From an uncultured Clostridia bacterium (GTDB taxonomy: Bacteria; Bacillota; Clostridia; RGIG6154): DNA of 25,791 bases. The notes beneath the pieces were generated by a model that worked only from the letters and a program-made list of their open reading frames with translations, had not been told where the DNA came from and did not search any database. A program made the position numbers and the translations under genes. This document shows, piece by piece, positions 1 to 7,689 of this stretch. How positions within the stretch are numbered: position 1 is the first letter of the stretch; each line of letters starts with the position of its first letter. The stretch lies in the NCBI GenBank assembly GCA_934446135.1, contig CAKSDT010000012.1, positions 1-25,791 on the forward strand, written 5' to 3'.

Positions 1-1
1 T

Positions 2-400
2 TACGAAGAAATAAGACAAAAAAGAGCAATGATAAATGAGGCCTACAGCAATCTTGAAAGCGGAGCCGATTTTAAAACGGTTTGGGAAAACTATTCCGAA
101 GATACTGAAAACAACTTTGACGCTTTCGAAGGAAACAGACTTTATGTTGACTCATCGTATGGGACAAAGGCAGATATGATTAAGAGTATCAAGGACGGTG
201 AGTATACTAAAATTTTTGACCAGGCTGACAGAATTTCGATTTTCTACAGGGAAAAAACTGTTATGAAAACTGACGGGGAGATTAAAGAATCAATACGAAA
301 AAATCTTGAAGAATCTAAGTTCTCTGAGTTAATAAAGGGTCAGAAAGACAGTGCGAAAATATCTAAAAAAGATAAGGTGATTAAAAATCTGGAATACTAA
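2..400 (+). CDS. Parvulin-type (PpiC/PrsA-like) foldase, C-terminal fragment
   Basis: The reading frame is open to the left edge of the window, so this is the last ~132 residues of a larger protein; the first ATG in frame (29) has no convincing ribosome binding site and is probably internal. The segment NLESGADFKTVWENYSED near the start matches the family pattern of PpiC/rotamase proteins, where a helix ending in 'L..G.dF..la..yS.D' precedes the strand-rich half of the domain. A later stretch (DGEYTKIFDQADRISIFY) sits where these proteins carry 'GevS.pv....G.hi.'. Such proteins are usually exported prolyl isomerases that help secreted proteins fold, which would fit the secreted CAP protein downstream. 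The tail is rich in Lys and Glu. The catalytic first half and any signal peptide or lipobox lie outside the window, so activity cannot be judged. Family assignment is inference from a partial domain. Confidence 0.55.
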   Translation, partial: YEEIRQKRAMINEAYSNLESGADFKTVWENYSEDTENNFDAFEGNRLYVDSSYGTKADMIKSIKDGEYTKIFDQADRISIFYREKTVMKTDGEIKESIRKNLEESKFSELIKGQKDSAKISKKDKVIKNLEY

Positions 401-428
401 ATGCTGCATTTTTATACAGACATTTACA

Positions 429-457
429 TTGATTTCATCTCTTATGTGTGTTATTCT
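429..457 (+). promoter_or_regulatory. Candidate sigma-A promoter of the CAP-protein gene
   Basis: TTGATT at 429-434 and TATTCT at 452-457 are separated by 17 bp. Transcription would start near 464, just ahead of the GGAGGT ribosome binding site at 469-474. The leader would be only about 18 nt. No experimental support; a sporulation sigma factor could also act here. Confidence 0.4.
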
Positions 458-481
458 GTAACCGTAACGGAGGTGGAAACA

Positions 482-1150
482 ATGAAAAAAACAGCAATTA
501 GTATTCTGAGTGCTGTTATGGTTATCGGGTCTGTAACTTCGGCTTCTGCCAAAACCAATTGTACTTATACAGACAATTACGGTTACAAAGTATATTCCTG
601 CACAGATGGAAGTAAAAATGCTTTGGAGTTCATAAAAAAGTTTAATGTTGAAGAAATAATTAAAGATTGTCAAAATAAAAATAATGACATTAATCAGGAT
701 CAGACACAAAAACCTGATACAGACCAGACACAAAAGCCGGAAAATAATAACGGCAACACAGTATCAAATTCAGAATACGAAACAAAAGTTTTAGGACTTG
801 TTAACAACGAAAGAGCAAAAAACGGGTTATCTGCTCTTACACTTGACAGCAGTTTGTCAACTGTTGCAAGAAATCACAGTTATGATATGGCTAAAAACAA
901 CTTTTTTGGCCATACTAATTTAAGCGGTCAGTCGCCTTTTGACAGATTAAAAGCGGCAGGAATAAGTTATTCCTCTGCAGGTGAAAATATAGCGGCAGGC
1001 CAGTCAACACCACAAGAAGTGGTAAATGCGTGGATGAATTCGTCAGGACACAGGGCAAATATACTAAATGCCAATTATACAAAAATGGGTGTCGGATATT
1101 ATAACGGCGGATCAAAAACACATTATTGGACACAGTTATTTACTTCTTAA
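482..1150 (+). CDS. Secreted CAP/SCP-domain protein (YkwD-like)
   Basis: The start is the ATG at 482, which has GGAGGT at 469-474 seven bases upstream. The frame extends further upstream, but without a ribosome binding site. The 222-residue product begins with a signal peptide (MKK, hydrophobic core, likely cleavage after ASA near residue 23). A Cys-containing segment follows (Cys27, 40, 63), then a low-complexity linker with two DQTQKP units (residues ~73-86). A CAP domain fills residues ~98-222. It shows the family signatures: LVNNERAKNGL, ARNHS, FFGHTN with His144, AGENIAAG with Glu168, and SSGHRANIL with His190. Bacterial CAP proteins are secreted or wall-associated; clostridial relatives are found on spores and cell surfaces, but their biochemical role is mostly unknown. 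The gene ends just before a bidirectional terminator shared with the facing transglutaminase gene. Confidence 0.9.
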   Translation: MKKTAISILSAVMVIGSVTSASAKTNCTYTDNYGYKVYSCTDGSKNALEFIKKFNVEEIIKDCQNKNNDINQDQTQKPDTDQTQKPENNNGNTVSNSEYETKVLGLVNNERAKNGLSALTLDSSLSTVARNHSYDMAKNNFFGHTNLSGQSPFDRLKAAGISYSSAGENIAAGQSTPQEVVNAWMNSSGHRANILNANYTKMGVGYYNGGSKTHYWTQLFTS

Positions 1151-1160
1151 ATAAAAAAGC

Positions 1161-1186
1161 GATGTTTGCCTTTGGCAAACCGCATC
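1161..1186. other. Small hairpin between converging genes
   Basis: GTTTGCC (1164-1170) pairs with GGCAAAC (1174-1180) around a TTT loop, and an outer GAT/ATC adds a little. It is followed by A's, not T's, on the + strand, so it is not itself an intrinsic terminator for the CAP gene. It lies just ahead of the true bidirectional terminator and may protect the 3' end of the transcript. Confidence 0.35.
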
Positions 1187-1192
1187 AAAAAA

Positions 1193-1229
1193 AATCAAGC
1201 CCGCCTTTTAAGGCGGGCTTGATTTTTAT
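1193..1229. terminator. Bidirectional rho-independent terminator
   Basis: A perfect 13-bp stem is formed by AATCAAGCCCGCC (1193-1205) and GGCGGGCTTGATT (1212-1224) around a six-base loop. T's follow on the + strand and a run of T's follows on the - strand. It serves both the CAP gene (+) and the transglutaminase gene (-). Confidence 0.93.
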
Positions 1230-1253
1230 ATTTCGTCTGTTGTTAAATATCAA

Positions 1254-3185
1254 TTATACATCAAATTGGGCTGTGCAAAGTTCATTATTTTTCATATCAT
1301 ACAGCGTTACCGTGAGTTTTTCAACCGGTGTAACAGACGTGGGACACGCCACGGGATACTTGCCTGGAGCACCGGAGGCTGTTTTCAAAGTCGCAGACTT
1401 TCCTCCGGACTCAAATTTAACCTGGTAAGCGGCATCATCCGGAATGGTTATATAAACCGTACCCCTTTCATAAAAAATACCATAATCGTATTTTTTCGGC
1501 AGTTTAGGCAGTTTAATTACTACCGTGCCATACTCGGAGACATACACCTCAGTTCCTTGTTCATCTTCTGTTGCCGGTTTTGCAAACTTTTTTTCCCATA
1601 CCGATGTGTCCGATAAATTTGGAATTGTTATTTCTTCTGTTACATTTGGATGTCCGTCAAATGCACGAACGGCTTTTCCGCTTTCGGTCAGAGTTGGCTT
1701 CGCTGATATTTTCCAGGGTCCCCACCAATGTGCATAAAGCGTCATATTGTCATCCGGAATTTCCTCAAAATTTTCAATTTTTGTTCCGCTGTATCTTTCA
1801 GTATACCAACCGTCAAATGTAAGGTCCTGTCTTTGTAATTCATCAAATGAACCGTCGCCGATTGTCCAATAGTTGCTTATATATTCACAACTTGTCACTT
1901 TTCCGCCATCATAATTCTGGTCAAATGTAACACGGCGGTTATTCAGAACTTCCGGAACAGGAACGGACACCTCCGCTTTTACCATAAACGGCATCTCATT
2001 TTTGTAATAATCCCTTACAACCTCAACATTATCTCCGTTTTGCCTTATTCGGCACGCAATAACCTCTTCAATGCCTTTAACCGTATAACTGTAGTATTTA
2101 TCGGTTTCAAAACTATACAGATGCACTGTAGCCAGGTCCGGGTTAAACGTGGGTTTGAAGAAATAAAAAAATTTACCGTCTTTTGTCATAATACAACTGC
2201 TGGGTTTTACTCCGTTTTCCTTTGATGAAGGTACAAGCGTTTCGGAAAAATCGGAGGTGGTTTTCACTTTATCCATATCTATATAGTAAAATTTTCCGAT
2301 ATTCTCGTTCCATATAAATGCTACATGATACCCGTGAAGCATATCATTTTTTTCATAAGTTTTATCGTAACAATCATAGGGATGTGTGTCACTATCCCAA
2401 TAGTAGCCTGCATTTTTCAATACATCTTCGCTCACCAAAAAACTACGACGGCCTACTCTTCCGGGAACATCGGAAACGGGATCATCTGCGGTAACATCAA
2501 CATAATACTCTTTTCCGTCTATTACAACTACGCTCCAAGCGTGGGGCTGAGGTTCACCGCCGGGACTTACGGTTTTTCTTCCCTCCATATATTTTGCTTT
2601 CACCCCAACCCTGCTGAGCAAATCATTAAACGCTTTGGCATAACCGTCGCAAACAGCATAACCCTCAACGATTGCACCGTATTTGCTATGACAATATGTT
2701 CTTGACACTGTTACATCATACTGACAATTTACCACCAGCCAGTCGTGAAGTGCCACTGCCTTTTGAATGTCTGTCATACCTTTGCCTTTACTTTTGCCCA
2801 GAGCCTCACAAAGTGCATTTTGAACCGATTTTTCATACATGGTTTTGTTATAGATGTTGCTGCTGCCATACTCATTTCCCGTTACTGTAACAGCGTCCGC
2901 GAGAGGGTTCATTGTTTCCAATCCGCTCCAAAACATAACCTTGTCGCCTTTTTTGACATCAAACTTAGCAAAGCAGCCTTTTTCAACAGGGGCTGTTACA
3001 ATATTGGTAAGCCTTCCGTTTTCATTATACGAAGCAACGATCGCAACACCCTGCATATCGTTTCCGACAATTGCTTTTCCGTCGGATACAGTGATTGCCG
3101 AGTCTGACGCCGAAACACTCATAGTTATAACAACCGAACTTACCATTACCAAAAGCACAGTTATTTTAGATATTAATTTATTCAC
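1254..3185 (-). CDS. Secreted transglutaminase-like protein with InlB-type repeat
   Basis: A 643-residue protein starting at a GTG with a strong GGGGAGGA ribosome binding site at about 3196-3202. Residues 1-27 form a signal peptide (cleavage near VSA/SD). A transglutaminase-like core spans ~140-235. It keeps the papain-like triad expected of this superfamily: Cys179 in EGYAVCDGYAKAF, His215 in QPHAWSVV and Asp230 in YVDVTADDP. A middle region (~280-410) with many aromatic residues is unassigned. Residues ~418-488 (VTFDQNYDGG ... LTFDGWYTE ... LYAHW) match a Listeria-Bacteroides/InlB B-repeat (Flg_new) module, common in surface adhesins. The ~150-residue C-terminal part is unassigned and no sortase motif is visible. 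Likely an extracellular or wall enzyme acting on protein or peptidoglycan peptides; the substrate is unknown. It lies 94 bp downstream of tatD on the same strand and may be partly cotranscribed with it. Confidence 0.87.
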   Translation of the reverse strand: MNKLISKITVLLVMVSSVVITMSVSASDSAITVSDGKAIVGNDMQGVAIVASYNENGRLTNIVTAPVEKGCFAKFDVKKGDKVMFWSGLETMNPLADAVTVTGNEYGSSNIYNKTMYEKSVQNALCEALGKSKGKGMTDIQKAVALHDWLVVNCQYDVTVSRTYCHSKYGAIVEGYAVCDGYAKAFNDLLSRVGVKAKYMEGRKTVSPGGEPQPHAWSVVVIDGKEYYVDVTADDPVSDVPGRVGRRSFLVSEDVLKNAGYYWDSDTHPYDCYDKTYEKNDMLHGYHVAFIWNENIGKFYYIDMDKVKTTSDFSETLVPSSKENGVKPSSCIMTKDGKFFYFFKPTFNPDLATVHLYSFETDKYYSYTVKGIEEVIACRIRQNGDNVEVVRDYYKNEMPFMVKAEVSVPVPEVLNNRRVTFDQNYDGGKVTSCEYISNYWTIGDGSFDELQRQDLTFDGWYTERYSGTKIENFEEIPDDNMTLYAHWWGPWKISAKPTLTESGKAVRAFDGHPNVTEEITIPNLSDTSVWEKKFAKPATEDEQGTEVYVSEYGTVVIKLPKLPKKYDYGIFYERGTVYITIPDDAAYQVKFESGGKSATLKTASGAPGKYPVACPTSVTPVEKLTVTLYDMKNNELCTAQFDV

Positions 3186-3279
3186 TTTTTTCTTTCCTCC
3201 CCGAACACTGCAGTATCAAATTTACACTTCGGTTTTGTTAATAACAATATTCAAACTTTGTTATTTATTATACTGTATT

Positions 3280-4047
3280 TCATTTGATTTTGTTATAAAT
3301 TTTCAGTGCATTGTTATATGTGATGTTTTCTATTTCATTAAATGTTGTGTTTCTTATTTCTGCCAGTTTTTGAGCAGTATATTTAATGTTTCGGCTGTCA
3401 TTTCTTGTCCCACTTACAGGTTCGGGGGAGAGGTAAGGGGAGTCTGTTTCTATAAGCAAAAGTTCGTCCGGAACAATTTTTGCAACTTCTCTTAATTTGG
3501 GAGCATTTTTAAATGTAACCGTTCCCGCAAATGAAATGTAAAATCCCATTTTTATAAATATTTCTGCTACTTCCTTACTTACCGAAATGCAATGGATAAT
3601 TGCTCTTTTCGGGGTATGTTTTTTTAAAATTTCAACAAGGTCTGATGTTGATTCCCGATTGTGAATAATAAGCGGAAGACCAAGTTTGTTTGAAAGTTCT
3701 ATTTGTTTTATAAAGGCATATTTTTGAACATCTCTAGGAGGATTTTCGTCCCAGTAATAATCGAGTCCCGTTTCACCGATTGCAACTACCTTTTCATTTT
3801 TTGCAAGTTCTTCCAAAACTGATAATGTGTCATCTGTAAGTGAGTCTGCAAATTCCGGATGAATACCTGCGGAAGCGTAAAGGTTATCGTATTTTTCTGC
3901 AAGTTTTATGCAAAACTTCGAAGTTTGAATGTCGGTTCCGATTGTGACGGCCTTGTTCACGCCGTGGTTTATTAAATCTCTGATTACAAAATCACGGTCA
4001 TTTTCAAATTTATCATCATCAAAGTGACAGTGAGTGTCAAAAAGCAT
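3280..4047 (-). CDS. tatD: TatD-family metal-dependent deoxyribonuclease
   Basis: 255 residues, the usual length for the family. ATG at 4047 with AGGAGA near 4055-4060. Metal-binding residues are all present: His6 and His8 in FDTHCHFD, Glu92 in AIGETGLDYY, His129 in LIIHNRES, His152 in IIHCISVS and Asp202 in ETDSPYL. The family consensus after the fourth strand is usually IHCFSG, so IHCISVS is a mild divergence. TatD proteins are cytoplasmic TIM-barrel nucleases with 3'-5' exonuclease activity linked to DNA repair and degradation. metG followed by tatD is a very common gene order in Firmicutes, which supports the call. The gene lies 56 bp after metG, with a hairpin in the gap, and ends 94 bp before the transglutaminase gene. 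Confidence 0.95.
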   Translation of the reverse strand: MLFDTHCHFDDDKFENDRDFVIRDLINHGVNKAVTIGTDIQTSKFCIKLAEKYDNLYASAGIHPEFADSLTDDTLSVLEELAKNEKVVAIGETGLDYYWDENPPRDVQKYAFIKQIELSNKLGLPLIIHNRESTSDLVEILKKHTPKRAIIHCISVSKEVAEIFIKMGFYISFAGTVTFKNAPKLREVAKIVPDELLLIETDSPYLSPEPVSGTRNDSRNIKYTAQKLAEIRNTTFNEIENITYNNALKIYNKIK

Positions 4048-4065
4048 ATTAACATCTCCTTAAAA

Positions 4066-4094
4066 TACGGAGGCGTAGAAAAAACGCCCCCGTA
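4066..4094 (-). other. Intercistronic hairpin between metG and tatD
   Basis: TACGGAGGCGT (4066-4076) pairs with ACGCCCCCGTA (4084-4094) with one mismatch, loop of seven bases. On the - strand it is followed by only TTTT and then the tatD ribosome binding site, so it looks more like an mRNA-processing or weak attenuating hairpin than a full terminator. Confidence 0.5.
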
Positions 4095-4103
4095 AAGTTT
4101 TTG

Positions 4104-6029
4104 TTAACTTACTACAGAACCCGGTTTAATATCAGAGATTGTTGTGAGTGCTGTAAGTTCTTCATCTGTAAATGCTGAGAGAATCATACCTTTTGATTCA
4201 ATCCCCATCATTTTTCTAGGTTTTAAGTTTGCAATTATGATAAGGTTTTTTCCTACCATTTCATCAGGAGTATACCATTTTTTAATTCCCGAAAGAATAG
4301 TCCTTTTTTCAAAGCCCAAATCGAGTTCAAATTTAAGGAGTTTTTCACTCTTTTTTCCCTCTTCGCAGGAAATTACTTTTGCTACTCTTAAATCAAGTTT
4401 GTCAAAATCATCAATTGTTACTTCGTCTTTCAGCGGTTCATATTTTTCTGCCGCAGCATTTTTCTCTTCTATTTCCTTTTCAATTTCAGCCATTTTTTTC
4501 TCCTCGTCAATTCTTACAAAAAGTGCTTCTGCTTCACCAATTTCAATTCCAGTTTTGAAGTTTCCGAAACTTTCAAGGGAATTGTAGTCAGTAACATCAG
4601 TATTTATCTGTTTGAAGATTTTTTCAGCAGTTTCAGGCATAAACGGAACCAAAAGTACTGCCGCAAATCTTATTGACTCTATAAGATTATATAAAACTGT
4701 CGCCAGTCTGTCTTTTTTACTCTCGTCCTTTGCAAGAACCCACGGTGCGGTTTCGTCAATATATTTATTGCTTCTTTTCAAAAGTGTCCATATTTCCGAA
4801 AGGGCGTCGGAGGTCTTAAAATCGTCCATAAGAGTTTTTACATTTTTAACGGTTTCAATTGCCGTGTTTATAAGTTCATCATCAACCGGCTCTTTAACCG
4901 CAGGATTTGTAACAACTCCGCCAAAATACTTCTTGTTCATTGCAATTGTACGGTTTACAAGGTTTCCCAAAACATTTGCAAGTTCCGAGTTGTATCTTGC
5001 TATAATTGTTTCATAAGAAATTGTACCGTCGTTTGCATAAGGCATTTCGTTTAACAAATAAAACCTTATTGCGTCAACGCCAAACTGTCTTATAAGGTCA
5101 TCGGCATACAAAACATTTCCTTTTGATTTGCTCATTTTGTCATTTCCGGATAAAAGCCAGGGATGGCCGAAAACTTTTTTCGGAAGCGGAAGACCGAGAG
5201 CCATAAGCATTATAGGCCAGTAAATTGTATGGAATCTTAAAATGTCTTTTCCTATAATGTGAACATCTGCAGGCCAGTTTTTATTGAACAGTTCATCGGG
5301 ATTTTCCGTATCATAGCCAAGAGCCGTGATATAGTTTGAAAGAGCATCTATCCACACATATATAACATGTTTATCGTCAAAAGTTACGGGAACACCCCAT
5401 GTAAATGATGTTCTTGAAACGCAAAGGTCCTGAAGGCCCGGTTTCAAAAAGTTATTTACCATTTCTTTTTTTCTTGATTCAGGCTGAATAAAATCAGGGT
5501 TTTCTTCGATGTGTTTCATAAGAGCATCCTGATATTTGCTCATTTTAAAGAAATATGCTTCCTCTTTTGCCGGTTTTACTTCTCTTCCGCAGTCGGGACA
5601 TTTTCCGTCAACCAACTGATTTTCGGTATAGAAAGTTTCGCAGGGAACACAGTAAAGACCTTCATATTCTCCTTTATAAATATCTCCCTGGTCATAAAAT
5701 TTCTTAAAAATTTTCTGAACAGTTTTAACATGGTATTCGTCTGTTGTTCTTATGAATTTGGTATAGGATGAATTCATAATATCCCAAATATTTTTGATTT
5801 CTGCAGCAACTTTGTCAACATATTCTTTTGGAGATACGCCTTCGCTTTCGGCAATTTCCTGAATTTTTATTCCGTGTTCATCTGTTCCTGTGAGAAAATA
5901 TACATCGAATCCTCTTTGTCTTTTATACCTTGCAATTGCATCTGAAAGCACAATTTCATATGTGTTTCCTATATGCGGCTTTCTTGAAGCGTATGCAATT
6001 GCAGTAGTAAGATAATACTTTTCTGCCAA
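4104..6029 (-). CDS. metG: Methionyl-tRNA synthetase
   Basis: Attaches methionine to tRNA-Met in the cytoplasm. The best start is TTG at 6029: AAGGAG at 6037-6042 lies 8 bases upstream, whereas the in-frame GTG at 6038 overlaps that ribosome binding site. This gives 641 residues beginning with Ala-Glu-Lys-Tyr-Tyr after the start, as in relatives. Class I signatures: HIGN (residues 19-22, the usual MetRS variant of HIGH) and KMSKS (298-302). Zinc-knuckle cysteines occur as CVPC (127, 130) and CPDC (144, 147). The C-terminal ~105 residues (DDFDKLDLRVAKV ... LSGIKKWY ... NLKPRKMMGIESKGM) form the Trbp111/EMAP-like tRNA-binding domain found in long bacterial MetRS. It follows glnS by 16 bases and precedes tatD, consistent with one operon from the gltX promoter. 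Confidence 0.97.
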   Translation of the reverse strand: MAEKYYLTTAIAYASRKPHIGNTYEIVLSDAIARYKRQRGFDVYFLTGTDEHGIKIQEIAESEGVSPKEYVDKVAAEIKNIWDIMNSSYTKFIRTTDEYHVKTVQKIFKKFYDQGDIYKGEYEGLYCVPCETFYTENQLVDGKCPDCGREVKPAKEEAYFFKMSKYQDALMKHIEENPDFIQPESRKKEMVNNFLKPGLQDLCVSRTSFTWGVPVTFDDKHVIYVWIDALSNYITALGYDTENPDELFNKNWPADVHIIGKDILRFHTIYWPIMLMALGLPLPKKVFGHPWLLSGNDKMSKSKGNVLYADDLIRQFGVDAIRFYLLNEMPYANDGTISYETIIARYNSELANVLGNLVNRTIAMNKKYFGGVVTNPAVKEPVDDELINTAIETVKNVKTLMDDFKTSDALSEIWTLLKRSNKYIDETAPWVLAKDESKKDRLATVLYNLIESIRFAAVLLVPFMPETAEKIFKQINTDVTDYNSLESFGNFKTGIEIGEAEALFVRIDEEKKMAEIEKEIEEKNAAAEKYEPLKDEVTIDDFDKLDLRVAKVISCEEGKKSEKLLKFELDLGFEKRTILSGIKKWYTPDEMVGKNLIIIANLKPRKMMGIESKGMILSAFTDEELTALTTISDIKPGSVVS

Positions 6030-6045
6030 ATTTATCACTCCTTGT

Positions 6046-7689
6046 TTAACCTTTATATGAGTCTTTTAAAGATGCGGTTAAGTTAAATATCATATTGTCC
6101 GGTGTTGATTTCGTATCCACCGCAAAATAACCGTTTCTCATAAACTGGAAAGTCTGACCCGGTTTGGCATTTTCCAAATCTTTGTCGATTTTGCAGTTTT
6201 CAAGAATTTTGAGCGAGTCAGGGTTTAAATTGTCTAAATAATTGTCCAAATCTCCCGGGTTTGCTGTTGTAAACAATTTGTCATAAAGCATAACGGTTGC
6301 ATTAAGGCAATTATTCGCATCAACCCACTGAATTGTGCCCTTAACTTTCCTGCCGTCGGGTGAATCTCCGCCCTTGGTTTCGGGGTCATAAGTGCAGATT
6401 AATTCAGTTACCTCGCCGTTTTCATCTTTGATTATTTCTTTAACTTTGATAAAATAAGCACCTTTGAGTCTTACTTCATTTTCTACCGTAAGACGCTTGT
6501 ATCCCTTTACCGGAACTTCCATAAAGTCTGTCTTTTCAATGAATATGTTTTTAGAGAATGTAACCTCTTTTTTGCCGTCCTCCGGTTTATTGGGGTTAAT
6601 ATCAACACTTAATTTTTCACTTTCATTTTCCGGATAGTTATCAATGGTAACTTTAAGCGGATTGAATACCGCCATTGCACGGGGAGCGTTAAGATTTAAG
6701 TTTTCCCTCACACAATGTTCCAAAAGAGCATAATCCACAACACTGAATGCTTTTGCGACACCTATTCTGTTCGCGAAATCTATAAGTGCTTCTGCAGGAT
6801 ATCCTTTTCTTCTCATACCGCAGATTGTTGACATTCTCGGATCGTCCCATCCGTCTACAATTCCGTCTTTTACAAGTTTAAGACATTTTCTTTTGCTTGT
6901 AAGAGTATTTGTAAGATTAAGTCTTGCAAATTCGATCTGCCTTGACGGAATTTCAAATTCACATTCCTTCAACACCCAATCATAAAGAGGTCTGTGATCC
7001 TCAAACTCTAAAGAACAAAGTGAGTGTGTAACACCTTCTGCAGTATCTGAAATTGGGTGTGCAAAATCGTACATAGGATATACACACCATTTATCACCGG
7101 TTCTGTGGTGAGTTGCGTGCAACACCCTGTATATAACCGGATCTCTCATATTAAGATTTCCCGAAGCCATATCTATTTTGGCTCTTAAAACTTTTGAGCC
7201 TGTTTCAAACTCACCGTTTGTCATTCTTTCAAAAAGATTAAGGTTTTCTTCAATACTTCTGTTTCTGTACGGACTTTCTTTTCCGGGTTCGGTTAAAGTG
7301 CCCCTGTACTGTCTTATTTCATCGGCGGTAAGGTCGTCTACATATGCTTTTCCTTTTTTAATAAGTTTTATTGCCATTTCGTGAATAACAGGGAAGTAGT
7401 CCGAAGCATAGTAAACATTGTCCCAGTTAAAGCCGAGCCACTTAATGTCATCCATTATTGCGTCGACATATTCGGTATCTTCCTTTGTAGGATTTGTATC
7501 GTCAAGTCTTAAATTACAGGTACCGTGATATTTAACTGCAGTTGAAAAGTCAATATTTATTGCTTTGACATGGCCTATATGAAGATAACCGTTCGGTTCG
7601 GGAGGAAAACGGGTCTGCACTCTGGTATAAACACCGTCTTCCAAATCTTTGTCAATAGCGTCGTGTATAAAATTCGATATATTTTCCAT
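6046..7689 (-). CDS. glnS: Glutaminyl-tRNA synthetase
   Basis: Charges tRNA-Gln directly with glutamine. 547 residues, close to the ~550 of E. coli GlnRS. The N-terminal RFPPEPNGYLHIGH (HIGH at 37-40) is diagnostic for GlnRS rather than GluRS. The second class I motif appears as LTSKRK (263-268), where E. coli has VMSKRK. The C-terminal ~210 residues (from NPLKVTIDNY) are the two beta-barrels that read the anticodon. ATG at 7689 abuts the gltX stop codon, and its AAGGAG ribosome binding site lies inside the gltX reading frame, so the two are translationally linked. Many Firmicutes such as Bacillus lack GlnRS and make Gln-tRNA with GatCAB; a dedicated GlnRS beside GluRS suggests the amidation route is not needed for Gln here. 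GatCAB may still be present for Asn or elsewhere. Confidence 0.97.
   Translation of the reverse strand: MENISNFIHDAIDKDLEDGVYTRVQTRFPPEPNGYLHIGHVKAINIDFSTAVKYHGTCNLRLDDTNPTKEDTEYVDAIMDDIKWLGFNWDNVYYASDYFPVIHEMAIKLIKKGKAYVDDLTADEIRQYRGTLTEPGKESPYRNRSIEENLNLFERMTNGEFETGSKVLRAKIDMASGNLNMRDPVIYRVLHATHHRTGDKWCVYPMYDFAHPISDTAEGVTHSLCSLEFEDHRPLYDWVLKECEFEIPSRQIEFARLNLTNTLTSKRKCLKLVKDGIVDGWDDPRMSTICGMRRKGYPAEALIDFANRIGVAKAFSVVDYALLEHCVRENLNLNAPRAMAVFNPLKVTIDNYPENESEKLSVDINPNKPEDGKKEVTFSKNIFIEKTDFMEVPVKGYKRLTVENEVRLKGAYFIKVKEIIKDENGEVTELICTYDPETKGGDSPDGRKVKGTIQWVDANNCLNATVMLYDKLFTTANPGDLDNYLDNLNPDSLKILENCKIDKDLENAKPGQTFQFMRNGYFAVDTKSTPDNMIFNLTASLKDSYKG

Noticed and set aside
698..739. Tandem repeat in the CAP gene
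   Set aside because: Two imperfect DQTQKP units form an ordinary Pro/Gln-rich linker; not a mobile or CRISPR-like repeat.
3239..3295. Terminator or promoter between tatD and the transglutaminase gene
   Set aside because: AATAACAA/TTGTTATT can pair but has a long loop, no GC and no T run; the TATAAT at 3272-3267 (-) has only a poor -35. Neither is strong enough to call.
2854..3495. 213-codon open frame on + across the transglutaminase start and tatD end
   Set aside because: It is antisense to two well-supported genes, has no start signal and no recognisable motif.
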